Source of the DNA: CBDEGR01 sp965237895
GTDB lineage: Bacteria; Acidobacteriota; Terriglobia; UBA7540; JAPUME01
Length of the DNA: 64,000 nucleotides
NCBI GenBank assembly: GCA_965237895.1
Contig: CBDEGR010000002.1
Location: 682,001-746,000, forward strand
Direction of reading: 5' to 3'
Below, one piece after another: positions 36,131 to 45,627 of this stretch (position 1 is its first letter; each line of letters starts with the position of its first letter). The notes beneath the pieces are model-generated. The model worked only from the letters and a program-made list of their open reading frames with translations. It did not search any database and was not told the DNA's origin. The translations under genes were made by a program, and so were the position numbers.

Positions 36131-37783
36131 ATGACTGATTTCGAACGCGAAACACTGGAAGCCGAGGTTGTCATCGTCGGCGCCGGACCGGCCGGGCTGG
36201 CCTGCGCTCTCCATCTGGTCGAGATGTGCCGAAGTAAGGATAAGTTCCATCCGGAAAATATCTACGTTCTGGAAAAGGCCGGCGAAATCGGCGGGCATAA
36301 TCTCTCAGGCGCGGTCCTCGATCCGCGTTCGCTTCGTGAACTCATCCCCGACTTCGAGCAGGCCGGAGCGCCGCTCACTCCCGTCAAGAAAGACGCGGTC
36401 TATCACTTCACCCAAAACCGCGCTTTTCGATTTCCCATCGAGCCTCCCTTCCTGCGTAATCATGGGAACTACGTCACCTCCGTCAACCGTCTGGTGAAGT
36501 GGCTGGGGGCGCGCGCCGAACAGGCCGGGGTCAGTCTGTTTCCCGGGTTTGCCGCCGCCGGACTTCTGATTGAAGGCGCCCGCGTGGTGGGCGTCCGCAC
36601 CGACGACAAAGGCGTGGGCCGCGAGGGAAAGCGGAAGAGCAACTTTCAGCCCGGTTTCGATTTGCGCGCCAAGGTGGTGGTGTTTGCCGAAGGAGTGCAC
36701 GGATCTTTAACGAAACAGCTTATTCAGCAATTTCAGATCGACCGGGACTTGAATCCTCAAGTCTATGCGGTGGGAGTCAAAGAGCTTTGGGAGATTCCCA
36801 AAGGGCGTATCGAAGCCGGAGAGGTGATCCACACCGCCGGATGGCCGCTGACTACTCAACAGTTCGGCGGCGGCTTTATCTACGGGCTTTCGGAGACGGA
36901 AGTCTCGCTCGGCTTGGTCGTGGGGCTTGATTATGACGACCCGCGCTTTGATCCGCATGAAGCGTTTGGAAGGTTCAAGATGCACCCGTTCGTCCGGCGG
37001 CTGCTTGAAGGCGGGCAGATGATCCGCTACGGCGCGAAGGCGATTCCCGAAGGCGGCTACTTTTCGCTGCTCCCGACGGCAGTGGAAGGGGCGCTGACGG
37101 TGGGTGACGCGGCCGGATTCTTGAATTCGCAGCGGCTGAAGGGAATCCACTTGGCGCTCAAGACCGGAATGCTGGCGGCGGAAACGATTGCCGAAGCCAT
37201 GGCGGCGAATGATTTTTCCCTCGCCAGACTCCAAAGGTTCGAAACCAAGTGGAAAGCGAGCTGGGTGTACAAGGAACTCTGGAAGGTACGGAATTACCAT
37301 CAAGGCTTCGAGGGCGGATTTTTCAAGGGAATGCTTCACACGGCGCTGCAGATGGTAACCTGCGGGCGGGGCCTCTATTCCCGCTACCGATCCAAACCCG
37401 GTCATAAACAAATGAAGCGGCTGGCAGAACTTTCCTCCACTCCACCGCCCAAGCTGAAGCCGGATAACCGTTTCACCTTCGACAAGCTAAAGAACGTCTA
37501 CCACTCCTTGACCGGCCACGAGGAGGATCAACCGGCCCACCTTCGCATTGCAGACTTTGACATTTGCAACACGCGCTGCACCGAAGAGTACGGCAACCCT
37601 TGCCAATACTTCTGCCCGGCAGCCGTGTATGAAATCGAAAGCGCTGCGGACGGCACAGGAAAATTGAAGTTGAATCCTTCCAACTGCGTCCACTGCAAGA
37701 CCTGCGACATCATGGACCCCTACCAGATTATCGACTGGGTCTGCCCGGAAGGCGGCGGCGGACCGAGCTATGATGGACTCTAG
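36131..37783 (+). CDS. Electron transfer flavoprotein-ubiquinone oxidoreductase
   Basis: This 550-residue enzyme passes electrons from ETF to membrane quinone. It has an N-terminal FAD site (VVIVGAGPAGLACALHLVE), a conserved VGDAAGFLNSQRLKGIHLA-type segment and a C-terminal 4Fe-4S domain with cysteines in YGNPCQYFCPA and CVHCKTCDIMDPYQII. It ends GGGGPSYDGL, as in the family. It completes the etf operon and implies fatty-acid or amino-acid oxidation linked to respiration. Confidence 0.95.
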   Translation: MTDFERETLEAEVVIVGAGPAGLACALHLVEMCRSKDKFHPENIYVLEKAGEIGGHNLSGAVLDPRSLRELIPDFEQAGAPLTPVKKDAVYHFTQNRAFRFPIEPPFLRNHGNYVTSVNRLVKWLGARAEQAGVSLFPGFAAAGLLIEGARVVGVRTDDKGVGREGKRKSNFQPGFDLRAKVVVFAEGVHGSLTKQLIQQFQIDRDLNPQVYAVGVKELWEIPKGRIEAGEVIHTAGWPLTTQQFGGGFIYGLSETEVSLGLVVGLDYDDPRFDPHEAFGRFKMHPFVRRLLEGGQMIRYGAKAIPEGGYFSLLPTAVEGALTVGDAAGFLNSQRLKGIHLALKTGMLAAETIAEAMAANDFSLARLQRFETKWKASWVYKELWKVRNYHQGFEGGFFKGMLHTALQMVTCGRGLYSRYRSKPGHKQMKRLAELSSTPPPKLKPDNRFTFDKLKNVYHSLTGHEEDQPAHLRIADFDICNTRCTEEYGNPCQYFCPAAVYEIESAADGTGKLKLNPSNCVHCKTCDIMDPYQIIDWVCPEGGGGPSYDGL

Positions 37784-37806
37784 GGACTGGCGAGGGGGGT
37801 TGAACG

Positions 37807-38510
37807 TTAATTTGCCGGCAGGAAGCGGTCGCGGGCCGACTCGCGCAGGTGGGTGATGTACTCGCGGCGGGAGCGTGAGAGCGGCACGGTGGTCTGCAAC
37901 TCCTTCACAATGCGTTCGGTGGTGAGGCGCGGAGCGTTTTCGGCCAACATGCCGTAGAGGATGGTGACGATCACCTGTTCGATTTCGGCGCCGCTGAAGC
38001 CGTCGGAGGCTTCGGCCAGCGCGTCCATGTCGAATCCGGCGGGGTCCTGCTTCCGCATGTTGAGGTGGATGAAGAAGGTCCCGCGCCGCTCTTCGAGATC
38101 GGGAAGATCGACGAAGAAGACTTCATCAAAGCGGCCCTTGCGAAGCAGTTCGGGCGGGGTGTTGGTGATGTCGTTGGCGGTGGCGGCGACGAAGACGGTC
38201 TCCTTTTTCTCCTGCATCCAGGTAAGAAACGCGCCGAAGATTCTCCGCCCCAGACCGGCATCGGCGTTTGAGGTGGATGAGCCGGCAAAGGCATTTTCGA
38301 TCTCGTCAATCCAGAGGATGACGGGCGCGGTGGCTTCAGCCAGCTCAAACGTGTGTCGCAGGTTTTTTCCGACTCGCTGACGAATTTATCCATCAGCCGC
38401 CCGGCCTCAAGTCGCAGCAGCGGCAACTCCCATTCGCGCGCAATGGTCTTCGCCGCCAAGCTCTTGCCGCAACCCTGTACGCCGACCAGCATCACGCCGC
38501 GCTGCGGTGC
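37807..38510 (-). pseudogene. Truncated, frameshifted AAA ATPase (Ycf46-like)
   Basis: The Walker A motif is in GVMLVGVQGCGKSLAAK, Walker B (ILWIDEIENAF) appears only after correcting a frameshift at the T6 run 38363-38368, and the sensor region is VFVAATANDI. The rest, RKGRFDEVFFVDLPDLEERR and DGFSGAEIEQ, is typical of Ycf46-type AAA proteins. The N-terminal 240 or so residues are missing: homology begins abruptly near 38510, where the sequence runs into an unrelated secreted protein. Both a deletion and a frameshift affect it. Confidence 0.75.
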
Positions 38511-38961
38511 CGATGGCGGCTCCAAGAGCGGCTCCGATGACGGCACGCTTGACGCGGCTGCCGGAAGTCTTGATTTCGCCTTCCTTGCCGGTGACCTTCG
38601 CCACGTCCTTATCTCCATGGACGCCCACGACGGTCGCGACCAAAGGAGCCTTGGTTTTACCGGCTTTGATCTCCTCGAAACGAAGCATCATTCGATTATG
38701 GCGAACATGCGATACGCGCCCTTTGATTTTGGACCGGGCGGGCAGAACGCTTCCGTCTTCCGTTTCAATCGGTTCCACCGTCCAGGCTTTGAATTTCTTC
38801 CCTCTTTTGGTCTTATCGGCGTCGAGTTTCGTACGAAGCTCGATCAGGATACGGGTTCCTTCCCGCACCACCGCGGTGGAGTTTCGCGCCAGCAGCGCGG
38901 AATCAACGATAAAGATGAGAGCCATCAGCCAAGCAGCGACGATTACCGTATTTCGTTTCAA
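38407..38961 (-). CDS. Secreted protein, C-terminus replaced
   Basis: From TTG 38961 the protein has a membrane or signal segment (TVIVAAWLMALIFIVDSALL) and a beta-rich domain with EGTRILIELRTKLDADKTKR, GSVLPARSKIKGRVSHV and RMMLRFEEIKAG. Such proteins are common in Acidobacteria and have no known role. After VIGAALGAAIGTAA (near 38515) the frame crosses the AAA ATPase DNA in another frame, adding about 35 foreign residues. The original C-terminus is therefore lost. Confidence 0.55.
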   Translation of the reverse strand: MKRNTVIVAAWLMALIFIVDSALLARNSTAVVREGTRILIELRTKLDADKTKRGKKFKAWTVEPIETEDGSVLPARSKIKGRVSHVRHNRMMLRFEEIKAGKTKAPLVATVVGVHGDKDVAKVTGKEGEIKTSGSRVKRAVIGAALGAAIGTAARRDAGRRTGLRQELGGEDHCARMGVAAAAT

Positions 38962-39173
38962 GGTATTACTCTTTCCCGTGTTTTGGATTACCTCGCAAGC
39001 GGCCCGGAGCGCAGCCTTCTTCCCGCAGAGGTTTGAAGGACCCGAGGGCGGAACCTCACTAGCCTTCATCGGGTACTTCCGGAGCGGGCTTTAGGCGGGG
39101 CGGTTCGGGCCGCCCCGCCAACCCCTATCGAACGGGTACTTTTGGCCGCCGGAGACCTGTGCTATAAGGGTGG

Positions 39174-39986
39174 ATGCCAAATTCCCCCAACGGTTTACCC
39201 GAGAAGGGAAAACCCGCGAAACAGGACGGCCCGGAAGAGAGACCTGGGCGGCGTTTTACGCTCCGCCAACGCTTGCTAATCTTTCTTGCCAAATGGGTGG
39301 GATATGCGGTGCTGGCCTTCCTCGGCCGGACGTTGCGTTGGGAGGTGGTGGGCTGGGAAAACTGGAAAGGAATCTCCGCGGGCGGCCGGCGCGCGATCTA
39401 CACGAGCTGGCATCGCGCCCTCCTTCCCGCCACTTGGTTTTGGCGCGGCCGGGGAATCGTGGTGATGTCGAGCTTGGGCTTTGACGCAGAAGTGCTGGAC
39501 GGGATCCTCGATCGTTGTGGCTACCGAAGGGCGCGCGGTTCGAGTTCACGAGGGGCTTCCCGGGCGCTGATCGAAATGGCGCGCCGGCTGCAGCAAGGTG
39601 TCGAGGTCGGTTTTACGATTGACGGGCCGCGCGGCCCCCGCTATGTGGCGAAACCCGGCCCCGTTCTTCTCGCCAAGAAAACCGGCAATCCGATCTTCTG
39701 TTTCTACATCTCCCCCGAGAGGGCGTACACCTTCCGCAAGAGCTGGGATTTGTTTCAGGTTCCCTATCCGTTCGCGCGCGCGGTCGTTCTCATGGCCCCG
39801 CCCATCTATGTTCCCGCCGACGCGGATCAGGCAGCCATGGACGAAAAGCGCTGCGAAATGCAGGAGACGCTGGATCGAATTCGTCTTGAAGGAGACGGAT
39901 GGTGGGAGCGGAAGCGCGCCCGGCCGGCTAACTCGACGGCCGGCTCGACTTCTAACTCTCCTGTGGAAAACGAAGCAACCCGCTAA
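39174..39986 (+). CDS. DUF374 lysophospholipid acyltransferase-like protein
   Basis: The 270-residue protein has an N-terminal hydrophobic helix (LLIFLAKWVGYAVLAFLG), the acyltransferase His motif in YTSWHRALLPA (HxxxxP/D-like variant), GSSSRGASRALIEMA and a GFTIDGPRGPRYVAKPGPV block typical of DUF374. These are thought to acylate lipid A or lipoprotein-like acceptors at the inner membrane. Its last 35 nt overlap the convergent coaE gene. Confidence 0.85.
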   Translation: MPNSPNGLPEKGKPAKQDGPEERPGRRFTLRQRLLIFLAKWVGYAVLAFLGRTLRWEVVGWENWKGISAGGRRAIYTSWHRALLPATWFWRGRGIVVMSSLGFDAEVLDGILDRCGYRRARGSSSRGASRALIEMARRLQQGVEVGFTIDGPRGPRYVAKPGPVLLAKKTGNPIFCFYISPERAYTFRKSWDLFQVPYPFARAVVLMAPPIYVPADADQAAMDEKRCEMQETLDRIRLEGDGWWERKRARPANSTAGSTSNSPVENEATR

Positions 39987-40575
39987 GCTGCGCGTGGACC
40001 TCCTCCACTTGCCGGCGGGTTTCCTCTAGCGTGCCGGAACAGTCGATGACATAATCCGCCCGGCGGCGTTTTTCCTCGTTCGGGAGTTGGCCGGCGATGC
40101 GGCGGCGCGCCTCTTCGAGCGTCAGGCCGTGGTCTTGCGTCAGTAGTTCTTCTTGCCGGGCGGGCGGGCACCACGCCGTGATGATCCGGTCAAACCACGA
40201 ATCCAACTTCGCTTCATAGATCAACGCGGCTTCCACAAGCAGAATGCTTTCCGGGTAGGCTACGGCCATCTTTTCGCTGTAATAGTTCAGGCGTTCGATG
40301 ATGCGGGGATGGACGATGGCGTTGAGCCGCCGGAGTTTTTCCCGGTCGGCGAAGACGATTTCGCCCAGGCGGCCCCGGTCGATCTCTTCGTCTTCTCCGA
40401 GCAAGCTTTTTCCAAAACTTTCAAGAATTTCTTCGTAGGCGGGTTCTGGTTTGCGGATGACTTCGTGGCCTACCGCATCGGCGTTGATCAGCTTCGCACC
40501 CAGCTCGCCGAACATATGCGCGACGGTGGTTTTTCCGCACCCGATGCCGCCGGTGAGTCCTACGCGCAACATCAT
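39952..40575 (-). CDS. coaE: Dephospho-CoA kinase
   Basis: CoaE phosphorylates dephospho-CoA, the last step of CoA synthesis. The P-loop is GLTGGIGCGKTTVAH; LINADAVGHEVI and FADREKLRRLNAIVHP follow, and late RRRADYVIDCSGTLEETRRQ is diagnostic. It has 207 residues. Its start overlaps the end of folD by 4 nt; its end overlaps the convergent DUF374 gene. Confidence 0.95.
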   Translation of the reverse strand: MMLRVGLTGGIGCGKTTVAHMFGELGAKLINADAVGHEVIRKPEPAYEEILESFGKSLLGEDEEIDRGRLGEIVFADREKLRRLNAIVHPRIIERLNYYSEKMAVAYPESILLVEAALIYEAKLDSWFDRIITAWCPPARQEELLTQDHGLTLEEARRRIAGQLPNEEKRRRADYVIDCSGTLEETRRQVEEVHAQLSGLLRFPQES

Positions 40576-41516
40576 GAACGCCGGGCGGAGGCGAGACGGA
40601 CGCTGCGGCGCATCCGCGACGCGTGGACCGTATTGGCCATCAGCATGGCAATCGTAAGCGGACCCACGCCGCCGGGCACGGGCGTGTAGGCGCCGGCCCT
40701 TTCCTTCACGTCTTCTGGGTGGACGTCTCCGACCAGTACGCTGCCCGTGGCCTGGAGTTTTCCCAGGCGCTCGCCCGGGTCACGATAGATCTTCTTGACC
40801 TCCTCATTTTGGGTCAGCCGGTTGATTCCCACGTCGATCACGGTCGCGCCGGGGCGGATGAAGTCTCGGGTGACCAGCGCCGGGCGGCCGATGGCGGCCA
40901 CCAGGATGTCGGCTGTCGAGGCCACCTCGGCCAGGTTGGGGGTCTTCGAATGACAGACGGTAACGGTGGCGTGGTTGTGCATCAGGAGCATGGCGACGGG
41001 TTTGCCGACCATGTCGCTCCGGCCGACGACCACCGCCCGCTTGCCGGAAATCGGAACGTTGCTGCGGCGAAGAATTTCAATGATGCCCGCCGGGGTGCAG
41101 GGGACCAGCCCTTCGCGCCCGCTCACCAGCCGGCCGATGCTCACCGGATGCAACCCGTCAACGTCTTTATCGGGAGCAATCGCTTCCAGCACACGCTTGA
41201 CGTCGATCTCGCCGGGAAGGGGAAGCTGAATCAGAATGCCGTCGATGTTGTCCCGCCCGTTGAGGCTGGAGACAAGATAAAGCAGGTCGTCGGTCGTCGA
41301 GTCCTTAGGTAGGTCGAAGGATTCACTGAAGATGTTCAGCGATTCGCAGGCCTTGATCTTGTTTTCGACGTAGATCTTGGAAGCGGAGTCGTTGCCCACC
41401 AGGACCGCTGCCAAGCCGGGGCGGATTCCCAATTTTTCAAGGGCGGAGACTTCATCGCGGAGCTCATCAATGATCTCCTGGCGAATCTTTTTTCCGTCTA
41501 GGATGCGAGCGCTCAA
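40572..41516 (-). CDS. folD: Methylenetetrahydrofolate dehydrogenase/cyclohydrolase
   Basis: FolD interconverts methylene-, methenyl- and formyl-tetrahydrofolate with NADP. Motifs: VGNDSASKIYVENKIKACE (catalytic Tyr and Lys), GILIQLPLPGEID, VVVGRSDMVGKPVAMLL and the late YTPVPGGVGPLTIAML. TTG 41516 is the start, 10 nt after AGGAGG. The C-terminus, about 20 residues past the usual end, is Arg-rich. coaE overlaps by 4 nt. Confidence 0.95.
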   Translation of the reverse strand: MSARILDGKKIRQEIIDELRDEVSALEKLGIRPGLAAVLVGNDSASKIYVENKIKACESLNIFSESFDLPKDSTTDDLLYLVSSLNGRDNIDGILIQLPLPGEIDVKRVLEAIAPDKDVDGLHPVSIGRLVSGREGLVPCTPAGIIEILRRSNVPISGKRAVVVGRSDMVGKPVAMLLMHNHATVTVCHSKTPNLAEVASTADILVAAIGRPALVTRDFIRPGATVIDVGINRLTQNEEVKKIYRDPGERLGKLQATGSVLVGDVHPEDVKERAGAYTPVPGGVGPLTIAMLMANTVHASRMRRSVRLASARRS

Positions 41517-41949
41517 TCGGTTTCATCCTCCTAGGGTGAAATGACCCCCCATGATATAGCAAAAGGACGGCGCGGCGGACGGCGGAGTGGAAAATTGTGT
41601 TGTGTCCCTTGGGGTGGCCGGACGGCTGGAAGCGGACCCCACAAATCTTCACACCGGACTACAGCTTGCATGCGAGCTGGCCGCGGTGACCGACGCGCTC
41701 GAAATCCACCAGGGAAACGTCGCCCCCGGTACGAGAGCAAGCGCTTGGCCGCTCAGCTCAAGCGCGATGCCCAGGAGTACCGTAGCCTGCTCCGGTGGTG
41801 GCGCGCACACTTGATCGGGATTGCCGAGCGACAGGACCAAGCCGCGCCGGTAGACTCGGCATCGAGCAGACTCTTCCGCTGCCGAGGAAGTGCTTGCTCA
41901 AACCGAACGGCCGACAAGGGTATGAATCGTACGGGTCCGTTTTGTTCAG
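41517..41949. other. Gap between folD and nrdR
   Basis: This 433-bp stretch has no convincing gene. A plus-strand frame (about 41690-41830) encodes RYESKRLAAQLKRDAQEYRS, which looks more protein-like than chance, yet has no start or recognised family. It may be a gene remnant. Confidence 0.35.
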
Positions 41950-42438
41950 TTAAGTCGAGGGCGGGGTTTCTTCTCGGTCTTTCCCTTTCGATTTCAACAG
42001 CTCGTTCAACTCTTCTTTAAACTCGCTCACATCCTTGAAATCCAGATAGACCGAGGCGAAGCGTACGTAGGCAACCTTGTCGAGCTGCCGCAAACGGCTC
42101 ATGATCAGTTCCCCGATTTTGGAGCTGGGGCGCTCCCGGTCGGGCGAATCCGCCACGTGTGACTCGGCGTCGTTGACGATCCGTTCCAGCCGCAGCATGC
42201 TCACCGGACGTTTCTCGCAGGCTTTCAGTATTCCGGTCAGCACTTTCTGTCGGTCGAATTTCTCCCGGCGGCCGTCTTTCTTCACCACCATCGGAGGGAT
42301 TTCGTCGATCCGTTCGTAGGTGGTAAAGCGCCGATCGCACTTCAGACATTCGCGGCGGCGGCGGACGATGTTGCCTTCCCGCACCGTGCGCGAGTCCATC
42401 ACTTTGTCTTCTTCATGCGCGCAGTAAGGACATTTCAT
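41950..42438 (-). CDS. nrdR: Transcriptional repressor NrdR
   Basis: NrdR represses ribonucleotide reductase genes when dATP is bound. The 162-residue protein starts with a zinc ribbon (MKCPYCAHEEDKVMDSR, CLKCDRRFTTYER) followed by an ATP-cone (VVKKDGRREKFDRQKVL) and VAYVRFASVYLDFKDV. Tandem candidate NrdR boxes lie upstream of nrdJ at 56.3 kb, so the likely target is in this window. It lies downstream of aroA and the broken flippase gene on the same strand. Confidence 0.96.
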   Translation of the reverse strand: MKCPYCAHEEDKVMDSRTVREGNIVRRRRECLKCDRRFTTYERIDEIPPMVVKKDGRREKFDRQKVLTGILKACEKRPVSMLRLERIVNDAESHVADSPDRERPSSKIGELIMSRLRQLDKVAYVRFASVYLDFKDVSEFKEELNELLKSKGKDREETPPST

Positions 42439-42459
42439 GGTTCGCTTCCCGGGGGCCCC

Positions 42460-43562
42460 TCATCGTCCTACTCCGGCCTGCCGGTCCTCGGAAAGGGTTT
42501 CTTTCTCTTCGGCCCAATGGCGCAATTTCCCATAAGAGAGTCCCTCCCGGAACATCCAGACGGCGCCGACCAGGGTCGCCGGCACCATGATGACAACCCA
42601 AGTTAGCAGAGCGACGGCGGTGGCCGCGACCGGCTCCAGGCCTACAATCTCCTTCAATGTGATTGCCACGGCCACTTGGAAGCCTCCGCCGATTCCCGGC
42701 ACTTGTACCGTTAGGCCGAGGACGCTCGAAAAGACGGCAATAAAGGTTCCGTACCAAGTGAGGCGGTCGGCTCCGCCCCCCCAGCCCCTGCGCCACCAGC
42801 CAGAAGACGGAGACATTGGCGGTCCAGACCAAGATGGAATAACCGAGGCTCGAAAGAAGTACCTGCCCTTTGCCGATGGTTCCCAGGCCGATGGAGAAAG
42901 ATTCGGCCACACCGAGCAGCCATTTTTTTTCTTCGTTCGGAAAGCAGAGGGATCGGCTTCGAGCTGGAAAGATGGGAGATGGCCCCTTCCGCCTTCATTT
43001 GAAAATAAATCAATCCGACGATGAGGATCAGCAAGAGAAACAGCAGCCCGCGGCTTGAAATTTCCAGAGCCCGGATGAAGGCGCTGTCCTGCGGGCGGGT
43101 CGGGTCGATGCCGCCCAGCGACAATCCCAAACCGAGGATCAGAAAGATGAAGACCGAGTCATACACGCGTTCCAGCAGCCAGACGGCCGCCATGGAGACA
43201 AAGGGAACTCCGCCGCGCCGGGCCACGTAAGCGGGACGCACCAACTCCCCGGCGCGCCCGATGAGATACACCGTGCTGAAGCCGATGAACTGGCCCGCAA
43301 CCAAGGTCTTCAAGGGAACATGAACAATGTGCTCGAGAAAGGATCTCCAGCGGAGGGCGCGCAAAAGATAGGTGCTGAGCGAAACGGCGACGGCAGCCAG
43401 CAGAAAACCCAGGTACACCTGCCTGAAAATTTTCCAAAGATGATCCCAGCGAAACGCCCGCCACTCTTCGCTCGCCGTCAGATGGCGGGCGATCAGCGCC
43501 AGAACCGCACCCACGGCCAAGAGCCACAGCACACGCTTCCAGATTCGTGGAGAAATTTTCAA
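42460..43562 (-). pseudogene. Frameshifted flippase-like membrane protein
   Basis: Read through two frameshifts, this is a protein of the lysylphosphatidylglycerol synthase TM/UPF0104 type with about eight membrane helices. It includes YLLRALRWRSFLEHI, GQFIGFSTVYLIGRAGELVR, the WLLERVYDSVFIF helix, FSIGLGTIGKGQVLLSSL and VPGIGGGFQVAVAITLKE. The shifts fall at a T8 run (42923-42930) and a C7 run (42776-42782). These relatives may flip lipids or lack the catalytic domain. Both lesions are at homopolymers, so sequencing error is quite possible. Confidence 0.75.
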
Positions 43563-43623
43563 TCAAACCCTCAAGAAGGAGAACAGATATCACGAACGGA
43601 GAATGAATGACAGAAGAAAAAAA

Positions 43624-44928
43624 TTACCGCACCAGTTTTTTCAAAGTCTTATAGAAATCGGGGTAGGAGATGGCCGCCGAGCGGCTGCCGAGGATCGTGG
43701 TCGGTTCGGAGCCTTCGGCCACAAGTCCGGCGACGGCGAAGGCCATGGCAATGCGGTGGTCCCCTTCCGGTTTGATCTGGGCTCCACGGAGCTTCTGCCG
43801 GCCGGGAACCCGGAAGCCGTCGGGAAATTCCTCGACTTCCGCGCCCATGCGGCGCAGATTTTCCGCCACGGTCCGGATGCGGTCGCTCTCCTTCACGCGC
43901 AGCTCTTCGGCCCCCTGTACTTCGAATCCATCTTCCGTCTGCGTTCCCAGAATTCCCAAGACGGGCACCTCGTCGATCAGCGAAGGCACTTTCTCTTTGG
44001 GTACCGCAAGGGCGGTCAGGCGGCTGGAGCGGACGTGCAGGTCGCCGACCAATTCGCCTTGCATCATCTCCACGTTCAAAATCTTGAGGTAGCCTCCGGC
44101 ACCGACCAGAAGGTCGAGCAGGGCCGTGCGCGTCGGGTTCAACCCGACGTTTCGCAACGTCAGGTCGGAGTCGGGCGTGATGAGCGCCGCCGCGATCCAA
44201 AAAGCCGCCGAAGAGAGATCGCCCGGCACGTGCAGTGATTGGGCTTTGAGCTTCGGGCGGCCCTCGACGGCAATGGTCAGGTCGTGACGGCCCACCTCCG
44301 CGCCGAACTGCTCGAGGGCGATCTCCGTATGGTCGCGCGTGGGGAGCGGCTCGACGACTTGCGTCACCCCCTCGGCAAAGAGTCCCGCCAACAGAACGGC
44401 CGACTTTACCTGCGCGCTGGCCACTGGAAGCTCGTAACGGAGCGCGGTGAGCGCACCGCCCCGAATGGTAAGCGGCGGCCGGCCGTCCTCGGCCGACTTG
44501 ATTTCAGCGCCCATCTGTTCGAGCGGCGAGATGACGCGCGACATGGGACGGCGGGAGAGCGACTTGTCCCCTTGGATCACGGAGCGGAAACTCTGTCCGG
44601 CGAGGATCCCCGCCGCCAAGCGCATCGTGGTGCCGGAGTTTCCGGCGTACAGTTTGGAGCGGGGGGCGCGAAGACCCGCCAGCCCGCGTCCTTCGATCTT
44701 CACCGTCTCGCCCACCTTCGAAGCTGTCACGCCCAGTTTCCTCAGGCACTCAAGGGTACTTTCGCAATCCCGGCTGGGCGAGTAGCCGCGAATCTCCGTC
44801 ATTCCTTCGGCCAGCGCGGCCAGCAGGGCGTAGCGGTGCGAGATGGACTTGTCGCCCGGAACCGGCAGCATTCCTTGGAGGGACTTTGCCTGGTGTATGA
44901 TTTCCCTATCGCGTGAGAAAATTTTCAT
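43624..44928 (-). CDS. aroA: 3-phosphoshikimate 1-carboxyvinyltransferase
   Basis: AroA makes EPSP from shikimate 3-phosphate and PEP for aromatic amino acids. Motifs: VPGDKSISHRYALLAALAEG, LYAGNSGTTMRLAAGIL, the SAQVKSAVLLAGLFAEG segment, EPLPTRDHTEIAL and RVKESDRIRTVAENLRRMG, ending with PEGDHRIAMAFAVAGL. ATG 44928 gives 434 residues. Its start is 22 nt after the RNase P RNA, so transcription may read through from the rnpB promoter. Confidence 0.97.
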   Translation of the reverse strand: MKIFSRDREIIHQAKSLQGMLPVPGDKSISHRYALLAALAEGMTEIRGYSPSRDCESTLECLRKLGVTASKVGETVKIEGRGLAGLRAPRSKLYAGNSGTTMRLAAGILAGQSFRSVIQGDKSLSRRPMSRVISPLEQMGAEIKSAEDGRPPLTIRGGALTALRYELPVASAQVKSAVLLAGLFAEGVTQVVEPLPTRDHTEIALEQFGAEVGRHDLTIAVEGRPKLKAQSLHVPGDLSSAAFWIAAALITPDSDLTLRNVGLNPTRTALLDLLVGAGGYLKILNVEMMQGELVGDLHVRSSRLTALAVPKEKVPSLIDEVPVLGILGTQTEDGFEVQGAEELRVKESDRIRTVAENLRRMGAEVEEFPDGFRVPGRQKLRGAQIKPEGDHRIAMAFAVAGLVAEGSEPTTILGSRSAAISYPDFYKTLKKLVR

Positions 44929-44950
44929 TAGGCTTAGATAAAAGGAGTTT

Positions 44951-45420
44951 GGGAAGAACAAGCCTGTAAGCCGAATTTTGTCTCCACGGCGGCTTACGCC
45001 GCCGCGGAGGGTGATCATTCCTCTAGGCCCGACATTGCTGCGGGGCTCAAGCGACCTACCCGGGAGTCGCCCCCGGCCTCTTGCGACGCCGCGTTGCGGA
45101 ACGGGCGGTTCCTCCTCCCCTATTTGGTCTTGCTCCGTGTGGGGTTTGCCGTGCCCTTCGCCTCACGACGAAGGCGGTGCGCTCTTACTTTAAGTCCGCC
45201 TCCCGGCGGACCGCACCATTTCACCCTTACCTGTGCCCCTTACGGGGCCATCGGCGGTATGTTTTCTGTTGCACTTTCCGTAGCCGCACCGTCTCCGGCG
45301 CGACTCCTCGCCGTTAGCGAGCACACTGCCCTGCGGAGTTCGGACTTTCCTCTCCCCCACCGAAATCTTGCGACTCCGGCGAGGCAGCGATCACCCGACT
45401 TGTTCTTCCCAAAATCCTTC
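44951..45420 (-). ncRNA. rnpB: RNase P RNA
   Basis: The RNA (type A) processes tRNA 5' ends. The minus strand carries the conserved core GAGGAAAGTCCGAACTCC near the 5' end, then GGCAGTGTGCTCGCTAACGG, and CGGAAAGTGCAACAGAAA in the P10-P11 region, and it closes with TCGGCTTACAGGC. The ends pair as P1: GGGAAGAACAAG with CTTGTTCTTCCC. The length of about 470 nt is in the upper part of the usual range. All long frames read here on either strand are shadows of this RNA. A strong promoter places its start exactly at 45420. Confidence 0.95.
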
Positions 45421-45425
45421 GATTG

Positions 45426-45454
45426 ATCATAGCCGTCGGCGCGGGCCGGGTCAA
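45426..45454 (-). promoter_or_regulatory. Promoter of rnpB
   Basis: On the minus strand TTGACC (45454-45449) and TATGAT (45431-45426) are 17 bp apart. A start 6 nt after the -10 falls at 45420, the predicted 5' end of RNase P RNA. Confidence 0.7.
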
Positions 45455-45627
45455 ATAAAGAGGAGATTCCGCCTATTAATATTTGGATCAGAGCCGGCCA
45501 TAAGGAATGTTGCTTTGGTACTTTCTCCAGGAGAACAGCGCCGAGAGCAGGATGAACAGGCCCGTCAAGCATGCTGCGCGCCCCCTCCCCGGCCGCATTC
45601 GGTTGGCGATGGAAGACGAACCGTTGG

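Noticed and set aside
44951..45420. Several plus-strand and minus-strand frames at RNase P RNA
   Set aside because: Conserved RNA core sequences and pairing ends explain the region.
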